From the NCBI GenBank assembly GCA_021732085.1, contig JAKFVQ010000006.1:1-64000 (forward strand): a stretch of 64,000 nucleotides of DNA. The letters run 5' to 3'. The position numbers were made by a program, and so were the translations under genes. Origin of the DNA: Candidatus Obscuribacterales bacterium. Lineage in GTDB: Bacteria; Cyanobacteriota; Vampirovibrionia; Obscuribacterales; Obscuribacteraceae. Below, one piece after another: positions 49,721 through 59,232 of this stretch. Positions within the stretch are counted from its first letter, which is position 1. Every line of letters starts with the position of its first letter. The notes under the pieces were generated by a model. The model was not told the origin of the DNA. It ran no database searches and was given only the letters and a program-made list of their open reading frames with translations.

Positions 49721-49900
49721 CTAGTCGAAATTGAATGATACGACTCCGAATAAGTCGCTCACTCCATCTTCACCACCATCTTTCAGGTAAGACATATAGT
49801 ACTGATAACCTTCGGCAAGTGCTTGCAAACCGCTCAAATGCTCAGGAGCAGTATCTGTGTTCAGGTCTTTGATTTCGTTCTTAGTAAGCTCTTCTTTCAT
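49721..49900 (-). CDS. Small acidic peptide, 59 residues
   Basis: The ATG at 49900 has GGGGAG at the right distance; another ATG eight codons earlier has no ribosome site. The first half is helical and charged (EELTKNEIKDLNTDT), then LQALAEGYQYYMSYLKDGG and an acidic, hydrophobic C-terminal end (SDLFGVVSFNFD). It lies 172 bases downstream of the ABC exporter gene on the same strand. The Gly-Gly followed by a short tail could suit an exported peptide, but no modification enzyme is adjacent. No family recognised. Confidence 0.6.
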   Translation of the reverse strand: MKEELTKNEIKDLNTDTAPEHLSGLQALAEGYQYYMSYLKDGGEDGVSDLFGVVSFNFD

Positions 49901-50072
49901 AATCCCGCTCCCCAGCGATTTCATACCTTAAGGATATGGGGGGCGCGTCACAACCCAGGGTCGGTTCTGTCATATTATTGGGTCAGCGCATAAATTCAGC
50001 CGTATTAAAGCACCCAGGCTCCCAAAGCCTGAATGGGCAATATTCGGCACGAACCAGCCTAAAAGCAGTCGT

Positions 50073-52025
50073 TTACAAGTATTTGTCGGCCTGCATTTTG
50101 AAGAGCTTGGCATAATGACCATTGAGCGCCATTAATTCGTCATGGCTTCCATCTTCGACAATTTGCCCTTGCTCCAACAGCAAAATGCGATCCGCCATCT
50201 TCACAGTGGAGAATCGATGCGAAATCAGAATCGTCGTTTTTCCACGAGTAAGTTCTTTAAAACGCACATAGATATCGTGTTCTGATTGCACATCGAGTGA
50301 GGCAGTCGGTTCATCAAGAATAAGGATTTGCGCAGCTCTATCCGCTCCAGCCTCATCTTTGTCCGGCGAACGCATGAACGATCTTCCCAATGCAACCTTC
50401 TGCCATTCTCCGCCAGAAAGGTTAGCGCCCTCATCTTCTCGATAGTAGTATCCCAACATATTATCGTAACCATGCGGAAGCTTCTCGATGACGGCGTGCG
50501 CTCCACTCTTTTCGGCAGCTCTTTTTACTCGCATTTCATCGCGCAAGAAGTTGACCTGTCCAAGCCCGATGTTCTCGGCGGCTGTCATGTAATATTGGTT
50601 GTAGTCTTGAAAAATAATCGCGATGTCCTGGCGCCAACTATCAAGATCGAGTGCATTCAAATTCATGTCGTCAACAAGGACGGCACCAGATGTGGGGTCA
50701 TATAGCCGGCCAATTAATTTCACAATCGTTGTCTTACCTGCGCCATTCTCACCGACAAGAGCCACGCACTGACCGGCTTTGATGGTAAAACTCAGATCTT
50801 CAAAGACCTTCTTATCATTGCCCGGATAAGTGAAAGAGACATTTCTGAATTCTATTCCCTTTACGATAGGGCGCGGTGCCTCCATGGCCCAAACGGGATC
50901 AGGAAGCTTCATGGTCGGCTCCATCTCCATGAATTCGAAAAGATTATTCAGATAGAGATTGCTTTCATATAAAGAAGAGAACGCCCAAATGATACTCATC
51001 AGCTGACCTTCAAGCTGCGCCAGGGCGGACGTGTAGAAGGTAAACGCGCCAAGACTTATGGAACCCATCGCGGCTTGGAAGGCAATCAAAGCATAAGAAA
51101 CGGCTTGCACAACGCTTGCTAGCGTCGATAAAAAGAAATTCTGGAGAGCTTGCTTCTGTCGAACTTTAGTGCGTCGATGAAAATGCTCCTTGCTCTTCTC
51201 AATGTATGCATTTAAGAAGAAGTCGGCAAGCCCAAAGAGCCTGATTTCCTTTGCATTATAATCCTGAGTAAGAATTCGCTGGTAGTAATAGAGCTGCCTG
51301 ACTTCGGCTGTTTGCCACGACTCCTGTTTGTAATTATCGTGATCCTGTTTTATGCGCACGTACATGTGCGGCAACGTAAACAAAATGACGAGAATTGCAA
51401 GGACTGGCTGAAACACGAAGAAGCTGGCCGTCATCGCTATAAACTGGACGACAGCCCGAATTACCGACATGCCATGCCGAACAATTGCCATAGGCCGATA
51501 GTGCGCTTCACGCTCCGCCTTTTGCAGAGCATCATAGTATTTAGGTGACTCAAACAAAGACAGATCGGCGAAACTGTTTGTCTTTCGCAAAATCTTTTCA
51601 TTCATCATCAAACTCAAATGCTCACCGAGCTGGTACTCAACGTAGCCGGATACTTGGGATGTGACACCTTCTAGAATATGAATGACACAAATCCAAATCA
51701 ACAGATGGTAGAAATGAAGGTTCATCAGGTTCTGAAAGATGCCTGACAGGTTGGACCAATTTCCTAATGAGTCGGGCAGATGGACACCGGCTGCGGAGGT
51801 AATATCATCGGTCAACATTTTGATCAACCAAAGATTTGCAAGCGGGTAAATTCCCATCAAGAGATTTGTGAAAAGCATTAGACTTGCATGAACGGCATGC
51901 GCTTCCCAAACTAATTTCACAGCTTTGGGGGTTCCCGCGATCACTTTCAAAACATCTTTTGCTTGCTGCCGGAGTTTCTTCAACTTCTCTCGAAAAGATT
52001 CCAATTGCTTGCTGAAAAAAACCAT
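50073..52025 (-). CDS. ABC transporter, fused permease and ATPase
   Basis: 650 residues: six membrane helices (about residues 50-330) and an ATPase domain with Walker A GENGAGKTT, a signature NLSGGEWQKVALGRS, Walker B ILILDEP and the switch His in LISHRFSTV. The long N-terminal extension (about 35 residues) and the helix-rich permease part are those of exporters related to MsbA/lantibiotic-type transporters. It should act as a homodimer and export a lipid, drug or peptide. The ATPase part contains an insert of about ten residues, acidic (PDKDEAGADRA), between the signature and Walker B. The small peptide gene follows it. Confidence 0.92.
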   Translation of the reverse strand: MVFFSKQLESFREKLKKLRQQAKDVLKVIAGTPKAVKLVWEAHAVHASLMLFTNLLMGIYPLANLWLIKMLTDDITSAAGVHLPDSLGNWSNLSGIFQNLMNLHFYHLLIWICVIHILEGVTSQVSGYVEYQLGEHLSLMMNEKILRKTNSFADLSLFESPKYYDALQKAEREAHYRPMAIVRHGMSVIRAVVQFIAMTASFFVFQPVLAILVILFTLPHMYVRIKQDHDNYKQESWQTAEVRQLYYYQRILTQDYNAKEIRLFGLADFFLNAYIEKSKEHFHRRTKVRQKQALQNFFLSTLASVVQAVSYALIAFQAAMGSISLGAFTFYTSALAQLEGQLMSIIWAFSSLYESNLYLNNLFEFMEMEPTMKLPDPVWAMEAPRPIVKGIEFRNVSFTYPGNDKKVFEDLSFTIKAGQCVALVGENGAGKTTIVKLIGRLYDPTSGAVLVDDMNLNALDLDSWRQDIAIIFQDYNQYYMTAAENIGLGQVNFLRDEMRVKRAAEKSGAHAVIEKLPHGYDNMLGYYYREDEGANLSGGEWQKVALGRSFMRSPDKDEAGADRAAQILILDEPTASLDVQSEHDIYVRFKELTRGKTTILISHRFSTVKMADRILLLEQGQIVEDGSHDELMALNGHYAKLFKMQADKYL

Positions 52026-52255
52026 TATTGCTTTCTCTACTTCACAACCAATACGAAAGAGCCTAAGACACTAATACCCACAAGCTTGATATTGACATCA
52101 GGTGGCGCGCGCGCAGGCTGAATGCTAATGCCGAAATCGGAAATTTGCAGGGAAATTGACCCCAATGCTGAATCTAAGCAGATAAAGGCAGATTGTCCTG
52201 AATTCGTGCATAATGTGATCAATCCAAAGCACCAATTTTCCTCAAATCGAACGCT

Positions 52256-52810
52256 GTGTTTAACCATCGACTACTTGAAATCGAAGCCGAAATAAAAGCG
52301 AAGGAGCAGGCAAAGAAAAAGCCTGATCAGATTTCGCCCGAGTGTTTTGGCCTGCTGCAATTCGTCGAGAAACAAATCGAAGTGAGGCTAGCAGATAAGG
52401 TTCCAAAAGATTGGACAGGCTGGATCTCGTATCTGCGAAATAAGCAAGCAATGGTAATTTTGCGCGGTCGGTCATTTAAAGACGGAGGCATGTTCGGCAC
52501 TTTCAAGGCTGGTGCGGACGTCCCCTTTGGTCTTGACACAGTAACGGAATATCAGCGAGGCTTTGATGTATCGCCCCCGCAAGATCTTGATCACCTTCTG
52601 ATCAATTTCGGTTTAGACGATGATCGCTTTCGAATTTTCCTCTGGTACGGCGAGAACATCTCTCCATACAAGCTCATCTTCGCCGCCGACGTTGATGACG
52701 ATCCGCACAAAGAATTGAGCGATGCGGTGGTGGAAGCATGCATCTGGATACTTAAGCGACCCAAGCATCAGACCCTACCCGCATTTTTGAAGTCGCAAGA
52801 AAAGCAGTAG
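52256..52810 (+). CDS. Hypothetical protein, 184 residues
   Basis: The start is GTG at 52256 without a strong ribosome site. The helical start (LLEIEAEIKAKEQAKKKPDQ) precedes a soluble alpha/beta protein with MVILRGRSFKDGGMF, FGLDTVTEYQRGF and FRIFLWYGENISPYKLIFAA. The first methionine-like GTG and composition support coding, but no family is known to me. It is divergent from the ABC exporter and convergent with the lipoprotein gene. Confidence 0.65.
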   Translation: MFNHRLLEIEAEIKAKEQAKKKPDQISPECFGLLQFVEKQIEVRLADKVPKDWTGWISYLRNKQAMVILRGRSFKDGGMFGTFKAGADVPFGLDTVTEYQRGFDVSPPQDLDHLLINFGLDDDRFRIFLWYGENISPYKLIFAADVDDDPHKELSDAVVEACIWILKRPKHQTLPAFLKSQEKQ

Positions 52811-52884
52811 CAATCTCCAAGCCGATTTTGTCAAAATCGAATTCGATATCTAGCAATCTGCAGCTGAGTCAGGTCGAAACAGCG

Positions 52885-53328
52885 TTAGTTACCGAAACCG
52901 TAAGACTCACTTTGGATAAACCAAGCTTTCTTTTTTGGTTCTCGCTTAAGCATCCAATAAACGTTCGTGTGTTTATCACCAAGCGTTGCCTTGAATCTGG
53001 CTTCTGCTGAAGCCGGACCGGTGATCTCAATGCTTATGGGATCATATTCAGTTTGCTTGTTTACATCTCCAGCTTCTTTGTATGCTGCCTCGACTACCTT
53101 GCTGTACTGCTCTTTTGTAAGCGCAGCACCGCTCAAGGCTACGCTACAATCGTCCGCATAAAGGTCCATGATTTTTGGATCGTTGTCAATGTCTCGTGCT
53201 TTGTATTGGCTGCACAGTTTTTCAATTTCCAGCTTTGCAGTATCCGGCGTCGGCGGAGCGTTTCCGCAAGCGGAGCCAAGAAAGACGCTAATTACTGGCA
53301 CCAATAAGAATCTAATCGAATTATTCAA
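52885..53328 (-). CDS. Lipoprotein with a possible NTF2-like domain
   Basis: A TTG start at 53328 gives a signal peptide with lipobox SVFLGSAC, so it should be a lipid-anchored periplasmic protein. The 120-residue domain (LCSQYKARDIDNDPKIMDLY, ADDCSVALSGAAL, FKATLGDKHTNVYWML) has the helix-helix-strand order of NTF2/SnoaL-like folds, judged only by eye. It follows the slipin gene by 60 bases on the same strand. Confidence 0.65.
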   Translation of the reverse strand: MNNSIRFLLVPVISVFLGSACGNAPPTPDTAKLEIEKLCSQYKARDIDNDPKIMDLYADDCSVALSGAALTKEQYSKVVEAAYKEAGDVNKQTEYDPISIEITGPASAEARFKATLGDKHTNVYWMLKREPKKKAWFIQSESYGFGN

Positions 53329-53388
53329 TTTTATGACCCATCGAACTTAACACAATAACTGAACGGGCAAAATGATGCCGGTTCTAGA

Positions 53389-54258
53389 TCAAACTGTCTT
53401 CTCTTCGACCTTGGTTTCAAGAGGAATCGCTTGTGCATTGCTTGTGTTGGCGGAGTTTCCGGGCGTCTGCACGATACCTTGAATCTTCTCAACAGCTTTC
53501 TGAACATTTGCTTGATTGTTTCCAGCACCGCCAATAAAATTCATCAACTCAATCGGAATCGGGAAAATCAAAGTACTGTTCTTCTCAGCAGATACTTCCA
53601 CCATTGTCTGAAGTTGCCTCAGTTGCATCGCTCCAGGAGCGGTCGCAATCAGCCTTGCTGCAGATGCCAAACTTTCTGCGGCTTGCAATTCGCCTTCTGC
53701 TGCAACAATTTTAGCGCGTCGTTCCCGCTCAGCCTCTGCTTGCCTGGCCATCGCACGCTGCATCGATTCAGGAATTTCAACATCCTTAACTTCGATAGCA
53801 TTTACTTTGATGCCCCAGCCTTCAGTTTGGCGATCAATAATAGCTTGCAGCTGGACGTTGATTTTATCTCTTTCGGTAAGCAAATCATCAAGCTCATGCT
53901 GACCAAGAATACTGCGCAAAGTTGTTTGCGCGATTTGGCTGGTCGCCGTGTATGGATCCTCGATTTTGGTCACGACCTTAAAAGGATCCACGACCTGGAA
54001 GAAGCACACCGCAGCTGTTTTTGCTGAGATATTGTCCTTTGTAATTACTTCCTGCATAGGAATGGACATGGTGACCATACGCATGTCGACCTTTTTGAAA
54101 TTCTCGAAGATCGGCATGATAAGAACTGGGCCTGGTCCTCGTACGCCGCTAACCCGACCGAATCGAAATACAACCAATCGATCGTATTCATTTACGAACT
54201 TCAAACTGGATGCCAAAATCGCCAATGCGAAAAAGAAGAGTCCAAGAATAATTTCCAT
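53389..54258 (-). CDS. SPFH/stomatin-family protein (slipin)
   Basis: 289 residues. A single N-terminal membrane segment (LGLFFFALAILASSLKFV) precedes the SPFH domain, with EYDRLVVFRFGR, GPGPVLIMPIFENFKKVDMR, FQVVDPFKVVTKIEDP, SILGQHELDDLLTERDKIN and WGIKVNAIEVKDVEIPESM. A coiled Ala/Glu-rich C-terminal region follows. Slipins form large cage-like membrane assemblies and often act with a NfeD protease, not found here. The polar tail of the last 50 residues is typical. The lipoprotein gene follows downstream. Confidence 0.93.
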   Translation of the reverse strand: MEIILGLFFFALAILASSLKFVNEYDRLVVFRFGRVSGVRGPGPVLIMPIFENFKKVDMRMVTMSIPMQEVITKDNISAKTAAVCFFQVVDPFKVVTKIEDPYTATSQIAQTTLRSILGQHELDDLLTERDKINVQLQAIIDRQTEGWGIKVNAIEVKDVEIPESMQRAMARQAEAERERRAKIVAAEGELQAAESLASAARLIATAPGAMQLRQLQTMVEVSAEKNSTLIFPIPIELMNFIGGAGNNQANVQKAVEKIQGIVQTPGNSANTSNAQAIPLETKVEEKTV

Positions 54259-54310
54259 TTCGGCTCCATCTTGATATGAGCTATCACTACAGCTCCATAA
54301 TACCCAAATC

Positions 54311-55663
54311 TTAGCTATCGCGCCTGAGTCGGGAAATGAAAAAGCCTGAGCTTGAATGACGAGAAGGCAAGAGCTGTAACATGCCTGATTCTATCTGTTC
54401 AGAGGTTTCTTGCCAGTGTGGCTCCTCTTTCCAGAGACTGATAATTCCAGAATTCAAGTAGTCCCAAAGGGGTTCGGCGCGGTACTCGTGGTGTGTGCGC
54501 AAGAATTCCTCTATATTCTGGCGATTTTCCTCCGGCTCCATCGAACAAGTCGAATAAACCAAAACTCCCCCAGGTTTGAGAAATCTAGCTGCGTTATTTA
54601 GTAACTCTCTCTGGATTTCAATTAACTCGTCGAGATCTTCCTTTTTTCGCCGCTGACTGAGATCCGTGCGCCGATTTATAACACCCGTGCCTGTGCACGG
54701 TGCGTCAATGAGAATTGAATCAAAAGTAGTTTGGGGGATAAAGTAACGCCCGTCCGCCTGAACAGTCTCGACATTTGTAAGTCCAAGCCGGCGCCTTTCT
54801 GGAGCTATAAGATTCAAGCGCTTCTGATTAACATCGGCAGCCAGCACACGTCCCTTATTCTCCATAAGCTCACCCATGTGAAGAGCCTTTCCACCGGGAG
54901 CCGAGCAGAGATCCAGAATGGTTTGCCCGGGAGAAGGAGCAACGACAAGCGCTACCAGCGCGGAAGCCTCGTCCTGCACCGCAAAGAGTCCTTCGGAGTA
55001 GCCAGGCATTTTACTGACAGGTCCGCTTACAGGTCCTTTGTCCAGAATGTTCAAGCAAGAAGGCACAAGTTTGGATTGCTCAACCTTCATTCCTTTCTCC
55101 GTAAAAATGCGCATCATTCCTTCAGGAGTAATTGCTGATTCGTTAACGCGCAAGGTGAGTGTAGGAATTTCTTGCGAATGCTTGAGCAATGCTTCGGTTT
55201 CCTCCTCACCAAAATTCATCCTCCAGCGTTCAACGAGCCACTCAGGCACGGAATAATCGGGCTTGCTATCTGCCTTGCTTTTGAAGGATCGCAAAACGCC
55301 ATTGGTAAATCGAGCTGACCCCTCATGACCTGTCTTGCGCGCAATTTGCACGGCTGTATTTACTACAGCGGAAACTGGGATGTCATCCATATAGATAAGC
55401 TGGAAAAAAGCGCAGCGCAAAAGTGCCCGCAGTGCTGGAGTCATCTTCGCTAAAGGACGCGTGGAATGTTGCTCAATAACACGGTCAAGCTCAACAATAT
55501 GGCGCGTAGCTCCCTGAACCAGCGCGGTGACGAAAGCACGATCGCGCTCACTGAGAGAATGTTGCTTGAAAGCACTCTGCAAAGCTAGATTAGCGAAGGC
55601 GCCTTCTAGCTCCACCTTCATCAAAACTTCAACAGCAATTTTTCGCGAGGCTAATCCTTGCAT
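54311..55663 (-). CDS. rsmB: 16S rRNA cytosine-5 methyltransferase RsmB
   Basis: 450 residues. The N-terminal NusB-like helical domain (ASRKIAVEVLMKVELEGAFA, MDDIPVSAVVNTAVQIA) is fused to a SAM-dependent methyltransferase with LDLCSAPGGK, ADVNQKRL, DAPCTGTGV and the nucleophile Cys in STCSMEPEEN. It methylates C967 of 16S rRNA. The gene starts 13 bases inside the end of fmt, the usual fmt-rsmB order. Confidence 0.95.
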   Translation of the reverse strand: MQGLASRKIAVEVLMKVELEGAFANLALQSAFKQHSLSERDRAFVTALVQGATRHIVELDRVIEQHSTRPLAKMTPALRALLRCAFFQLIYMDDIPVSAVVNTAVQIARKTGHEGSARFTNGVLRSFKSKADSKPDYSVPEWLVERWRMNFGEEETEALLKHSQEIPTLTLRVNESAITPEGMMRIFTEKGMKVEQSKLVPSCLNILDKGPVSGPVSKMPGYSEGLFAVQDEASALVALVVAPSPGQTILDLCSAPGGKALHMGELMENKGRVLAADVNQKRLNLIAPERRRLGLTNVETVQADGRYFIPQTTFDSILIDAPCTGTGVINRRTDLSQRRKKEDLDELIEIQRELLNNAARFLKPGGVLVYSTCSMEPEENRQNIEEFLRTHHEYRAEPLWDYLNSGIISLWKEEPHWQETSEQIESGMLQLLPSRHSSSGFFISRLRRDS

Positions 55664-56667
55664 GGGACTGGTGCCGGGTTACTGAAGCGGGCGCCGGACT
55701 GCAAGCGAATTCCATTTGCCCAAGCTAGTGCGTCCATCTTTCCTTTGTTTGCAGGTTTTACACTGTTAAGGATGAGTCGGTCACTTCCATTTGGACCGCA
55801 AGCGACCATCAAAGCGCCTTTCTGGGTAGCATGCGGACCGATCGCTGTCATACCTGTTTCGCGAATAATGGTACCGGGATCATGCGGAGCCCTGTCCGCG
55901 TGCTCGGGCGAAACCAGTATGGTGCTTTCGATTTTTAGCTGCTGTCCATCATAAAATGTATAGGTACCGGGCCACGGATACAAACCGCGCACTAGATTGT
56001 GGATTTCAGTTGCGGTCTTGGTCCAATCAATCTGGCCCATTTCCTTTGTCAACCTTGGTGCAAAGGTAGCTTCCTCGTCGTTCTGAGGAATTGCTTCAAG
56101 CCCACCGGCCATCAACTTTCCTAACGTTTCGACAAGAAGATCTGCGCCTACGAAAGACATTGCTTCGGCAAGCATTTCTGAAGTCATATCAGGATAGATT
56201 TCCATCTCCCGCTTCAGAAGCATCTTGCCGGTGTCCACACCTTTATCAGAATACATCGTCGTGACGCCAGTTACTGTTTCACCATTGATGATTGCCCAAT
56301 TAATCGGTGCGGCACCACGGTACTTCGGCAGCAAGGAACCGTGCACATTCATGACACCATGTGGTGCCATAGTCAGCACTTCCTTTTTCAAAATTTGGCC
56401 GAATGCAACAGTTACAAGAATGTCCGGGTTGAGATCACGCATGGCTTGCACCACATCTGGTGCCTTCGATAGCTTCTCCGGCTGCAAAACAGGGATGTCA
56501 TATCGGCTGGCAACCATTTTTGTAGGCGGGGAAAAGATGTTGTTGCCACGCCCAGCGGGTCTGTCGGGCTGAGTGACAACACCGACAACTTGCACAGCCC
56601 TCCATTGAAGAAGTTTTTCCAAGGATGGAACGGCAAATTCCGGTGTCCCTAAAAATAGAATCCGCAT
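55651..56667 (-). CDS. fmt: Methionyl-tRNA formyltransferase
   Basis: 338 residues with the formyltransferase fold: MRILFLGTPEFAVPSLEKL at the start, GVVTQPDRPAGRGN, the catalytic loop HGSLLPKYRGAAPINWA and the C-terminal OB part beginning near FAPRLTKEMGQIDW. It adds the formyl group to initiator Met-tRNA. Start at 56667. It overlaps rsmB by 13 bases, so the two are coupled. The promoter region is shared with the divergent permease gene at 56804. Confidence 0.96.
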   Translation of the reverse strand: MRILFLGTPEFAVPSLEKLLQWRAVQVVGVVTQPDRPAGRGNNIFSPPTKMVASRYDIPVLQPEKLSKAPDVVQAMRDLNPDILVTVAFGQILKKEVLTMAPHGVMNVHGSLLPKYRGAAPINWAIINGETVTGVTTMYSDKGVDTGKMLLKREMEIYPDMTSEMLAEAMSFVGADLLVETLGKLMAGGLEAIPQNDEEATFAPRLTKEMGQIDWTKTATEIHNLVRGLYPWPGTYTFYDGQQLKIESTILVSPEHADRAPHDPGTIIRETGMTAIGPHATQKGALMVACGPNGSDRLILNSVKPANKGKMDALAWANGIRLQSGARFSNPAPVPCKD

Positions 56668-56803
56668 CTGTTCTCCGATGAACTTAGTCTACCGAGCTTT
56701 TCCGGCCAAGCCTGCTTATAGGGCATAGTTCCATTTTCTCATCCTGACAGCCCATTAGTAGTATATTGTTCCAGACTTATGGGCGCTTAGGGCAAAAACT
56801 GAA

Positions 56804-57655
56804 GTGAACCAGGCGAAGCCGATTCCGAAGGCAATGATTACGCTAGTGCCAGCTGGCATCTGGCTGATAGTATTCATGATTTTGCCCCTAATTATCATCG
56901 CAGTATTTTCGGTAGGTTACCGCACTGAATTGGGCACTTTTGCCCCAGGATTCAGCCTTCACAACTATGTGCGGTTCTTCGAGGGTCCCTACCTGAATTG
57001 CCTCTGGCGCTCACTAACACTGTCAGCATCGACAACGGCGCTTTGCCTCTTACTTGGCTTTCCAGTAGCTATGTGGTTGGCTTTTAATGTGCCCCAGCAG
57101 AAACAGAACCTGGTAATGCTCTTGTTGACTTTGCCGATATCGATTTCTTTTTTGTTGCGCCTGTATGCCTGGATTACAATCCTTCGCCCAACAGGATTGG
57201 CTAGCAACATTATGATGAGCATGGGGATAGCTCATCCACCGGTCTTGCTGTACACGCAATGGGCAGTATTGCTAGGCATGGTTTACAACTACATACCTTA
57301 TATGATTCTGCCCCTCTATGCTGCCTTGGAGAAATTGGATCTGCGCCTGGTTGAAGCAGCGTATGACCTTGGAGCCGGGTGGTGGCAGGCATTTACCAAA
57401 GTAATCGCACCACTCAGCCTGCGTGGCATTGTCGCAGGGGTGATCATGGTTTTCGTTCCTGCGCTTGGGGATTATGTAACACCTGATTTGATGGGTGGCG
57501 CCAAAAACATGTACATCGGCAGCCTGGTTCAAAATCAATACCTGGTGGTACGCGACTGGGCATTCGGCTCCGCTGTTTCGAGCATTCTATTGGTTATTGT
57601 TGGTGTTGCGGTATGGCTCTACATTAAGTACGCCGACAAATCGTCAATGGCGTAA
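56804..57655 (+). CDS. PotB-like ABC transporter permease, orphan
   Basis: 283 residues with six membrane helices and the EAA loop EAAYDLGAGWWQAFTKVIAPLS typical of binding-protein-dependent permeases, here of the spermidine/putrescine (PotB) type. The C-terminal MGGAKNMYIGSLVQNQYL is also characteristic of PotB. The partner permease PotC, ATPase PotA and binding protein PotD are not next to it; the following gene is a serine hydrolase. A GTG start at 56804 is used. It may work with subunits encoded elsewhere. Confidence 0.88.
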   Translation: MNQAKPIPKAMITLVPAGIWLIVFMILPLIIIAVFSVGYRTELGTFAPGFSLHNYVRFFEGPYLNCLWRSLTLSASTTALCLLLGFPVAMWLAFNVPQQKQNLVMLLLTLPISISFLLRLYAWITILRPTGLASNIMMSMGIAHPPVLLYTQWAVLLGMVYNYIPYMILPLYAALEKLDLRLVEAAYDLGAGWWQAFTKVIAPLSLRGIVAGVIMVFVPALGDYVTPDLMGGAKNMYIGSLVQNQYLVVRDWAFGSAVSSILLVIVGVAVWLYIKYADKSSMA

Positions 57656-57882
57656 TCCCGATTAATGCCTGCGTCAAGTTCCGAACACGAAATTAGGACC
57701 TGCAGAGAACGCGGACTCTGCCTGAGCAGCCCCACGACGACAACTTGATAAAAGGGACTTTTTAATCACCCTGTGAAATGCCGTGCCAAGTAGCATACTT
57801 CTTGGTTATTGCCAGCAAGTTTAGAAGGCACCGGAAGAAGCGCTAGGTTAATCGCCTTCTCTGGATGGCATAAGTATGATCG

Positions 57883-59232
57883 ATGCGGTTATTCAGGAGC
57901 TTGGACATCGTGCAGGGTTCTTCAAAGATTTTGTTCTCGGTCACTCTGGCCTTGGCAGCGATCCAATCAATCTCACCTGTGCAAGTATTCGCGGCCGATA
58001 CTTCCAAGCCTCATGCGCAAGCGAACTCTATCTCCGCAAAGGGCGGCTCGACCAGTAAGACAGCACCGGCAATAGAGGGATCGATTAGCGCTGAGAATTG
58101 CAAGAAGGCTGCTGCCTATAGCGACAGATTCGGCGGCGTATCCGTCCTTGTAATTCAGAACGGCAAAGTAGTTTTTGAAAAATACTCCAATGGTGGCAGT
58201 GCAAAAACGCCTCAAGAGCTAGCAAGTGGCACCAAGAGTTTCAGTGGAATCGCAGCAATAGCCGCCAAAGAAGACGGCATTATCGACCTGGATGAAAAGA
58301 TCTCGGACACAATTACGGAGTGGAAAGAGAAAAGCGATCGCAAGGACATAACGGTAAGACAACTATTAAATCTGGTTGCCGGTGTTAAGACCAGCGTACT
58401 CAATGTGCCTACATATGCAGATTCAATCAATTGCGAAATAAACGCCGCACCGGGCTCCGTGTTCCAGTATGGTCCTGCACCATTTCAAATCTTCGGCGAA
58501 TTTATGAAACGCAAATTGAAAGGAAAAACAGTAGAGCAATATCTGACTACTCGAGTTTTAGATCCAGCCGGAATTAAAATAGGCGTTTGGCGTAAAGGCA
58601 AAGATGGAATGCCATTGCTCCCTCAAGGCGTGCAAATCACAGCTCAGAACTGGTCACGACTCGGCGAACTTGTTTTGAATAAGGGCACAATCGGCGGAAA
58701 GAAGATTCTTGATGCGGCAGATGTAGAGATTTTGTTCAAAGGAACAAGTGCAAATCCAATGTATGGATTGACTTGGTGGCTTAATAGACCAATCGATGAA
58801 TCGTTGAAGAAGAGTATCAAGCAATTAACAATGGCCACTGACCTTCAAAGCGGCGTTGCAGGCGTCCCTGATGATTTGGTGCTTGCAGCCGGTGCCGGAA
58901 AGCAACGACTCTATGTCAGCCGCAAGTTGAATTTGATTGTTGTAAGGCAATCTTCAAAGATAATGAAAGCAATGATGGAGCATGATCAAACTGGTTTCTC
59001 AGACATGGCATTCTTGCAACTGGTCACAACAGGAAAGGCAGATCCAAAATTCACCCAATCGGCAGAGAAACTGCATAACGAAGAGGAGAAAAGCGGTAAG
59101 AGTGAACGCTCCAAGCGCTTTATGAATGCCTTCGATAAAGATAAGAACGGAAAGATCGATCAGAATGAAAGACAAGCGGTGCGCGAAATGCTACGCGAAA
59201 AGTTCATGCGCCGCCGGCAACAAAATCAATAA
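57883..59232 (+). CDS. Exported serine hydrolase (beta-lactamase family) with EF-hand tail
   Basis: 449 residues. A signal sequence (SSKILFSVTLALAAIQSISP) leads to a class C beta-lactamase/D-Ala-D-Ala-peptidase-like domain. The nucleophile motif SxxK is SGTK in LASGTKSFSG, and the second motif is QYGP, where a YxN is usual. The third (KTG-type) motif is degraded to AGAGK. Near the C-terminus DKDKNGKIDQNE fits a calcium-binding EF-hand. The combination of hydrolase and EF-hand is unusual. Start chosen at 57883; an out-of-frame ATG lies just before. It overlaps the end of the HAS-barrel gene by 7 bases. Confidence 0.85.
   Translation: MRLFRSLDIVQGSSKILFSVTLALAAIQSISPVQVFAADTSKPHAQANSISAKGGSTSKTAPAIEGSISAENCKKAAAYSDRFGGVSVLVIQNGKVVFEKYSNGGSAKTPQELASGTKSFSGIAAIAAKEDGIIDLDEKISDTITEWKEKSDRKDITVRQLLNLVAGVKTSVLNVPTYADSINCEINAAPGSVFQYGPAPFQIFGEFMKRKLKGKTVEQYLTTRVLDPAGIKIGVWRKGKDGMPLLPQGVQITAQNWSRLGELVLNKGTIGGKKILDAADVEILFKGTSANPMYGLTWWLNRPIDESLKKSIKQLTMATDLQSGVAGVPDDLVLAAGAGKQRLYVSRKLNLIVVRQSSKIMKAMMEHDQTGFSDMAFLQLVTTGKADPKFTQSAEKLHNEEEKSGKSERSKRFMNAFDKDKNGKIDQNERQAVREMLREKFMRRRQQNQ

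Noticed and set aside
49721..49900. Lasso-peptide precursor
   Set aside because: No Thr before the putative core and no B and C maturation enzymes nearby; kept only as a small peptide near an exporter.
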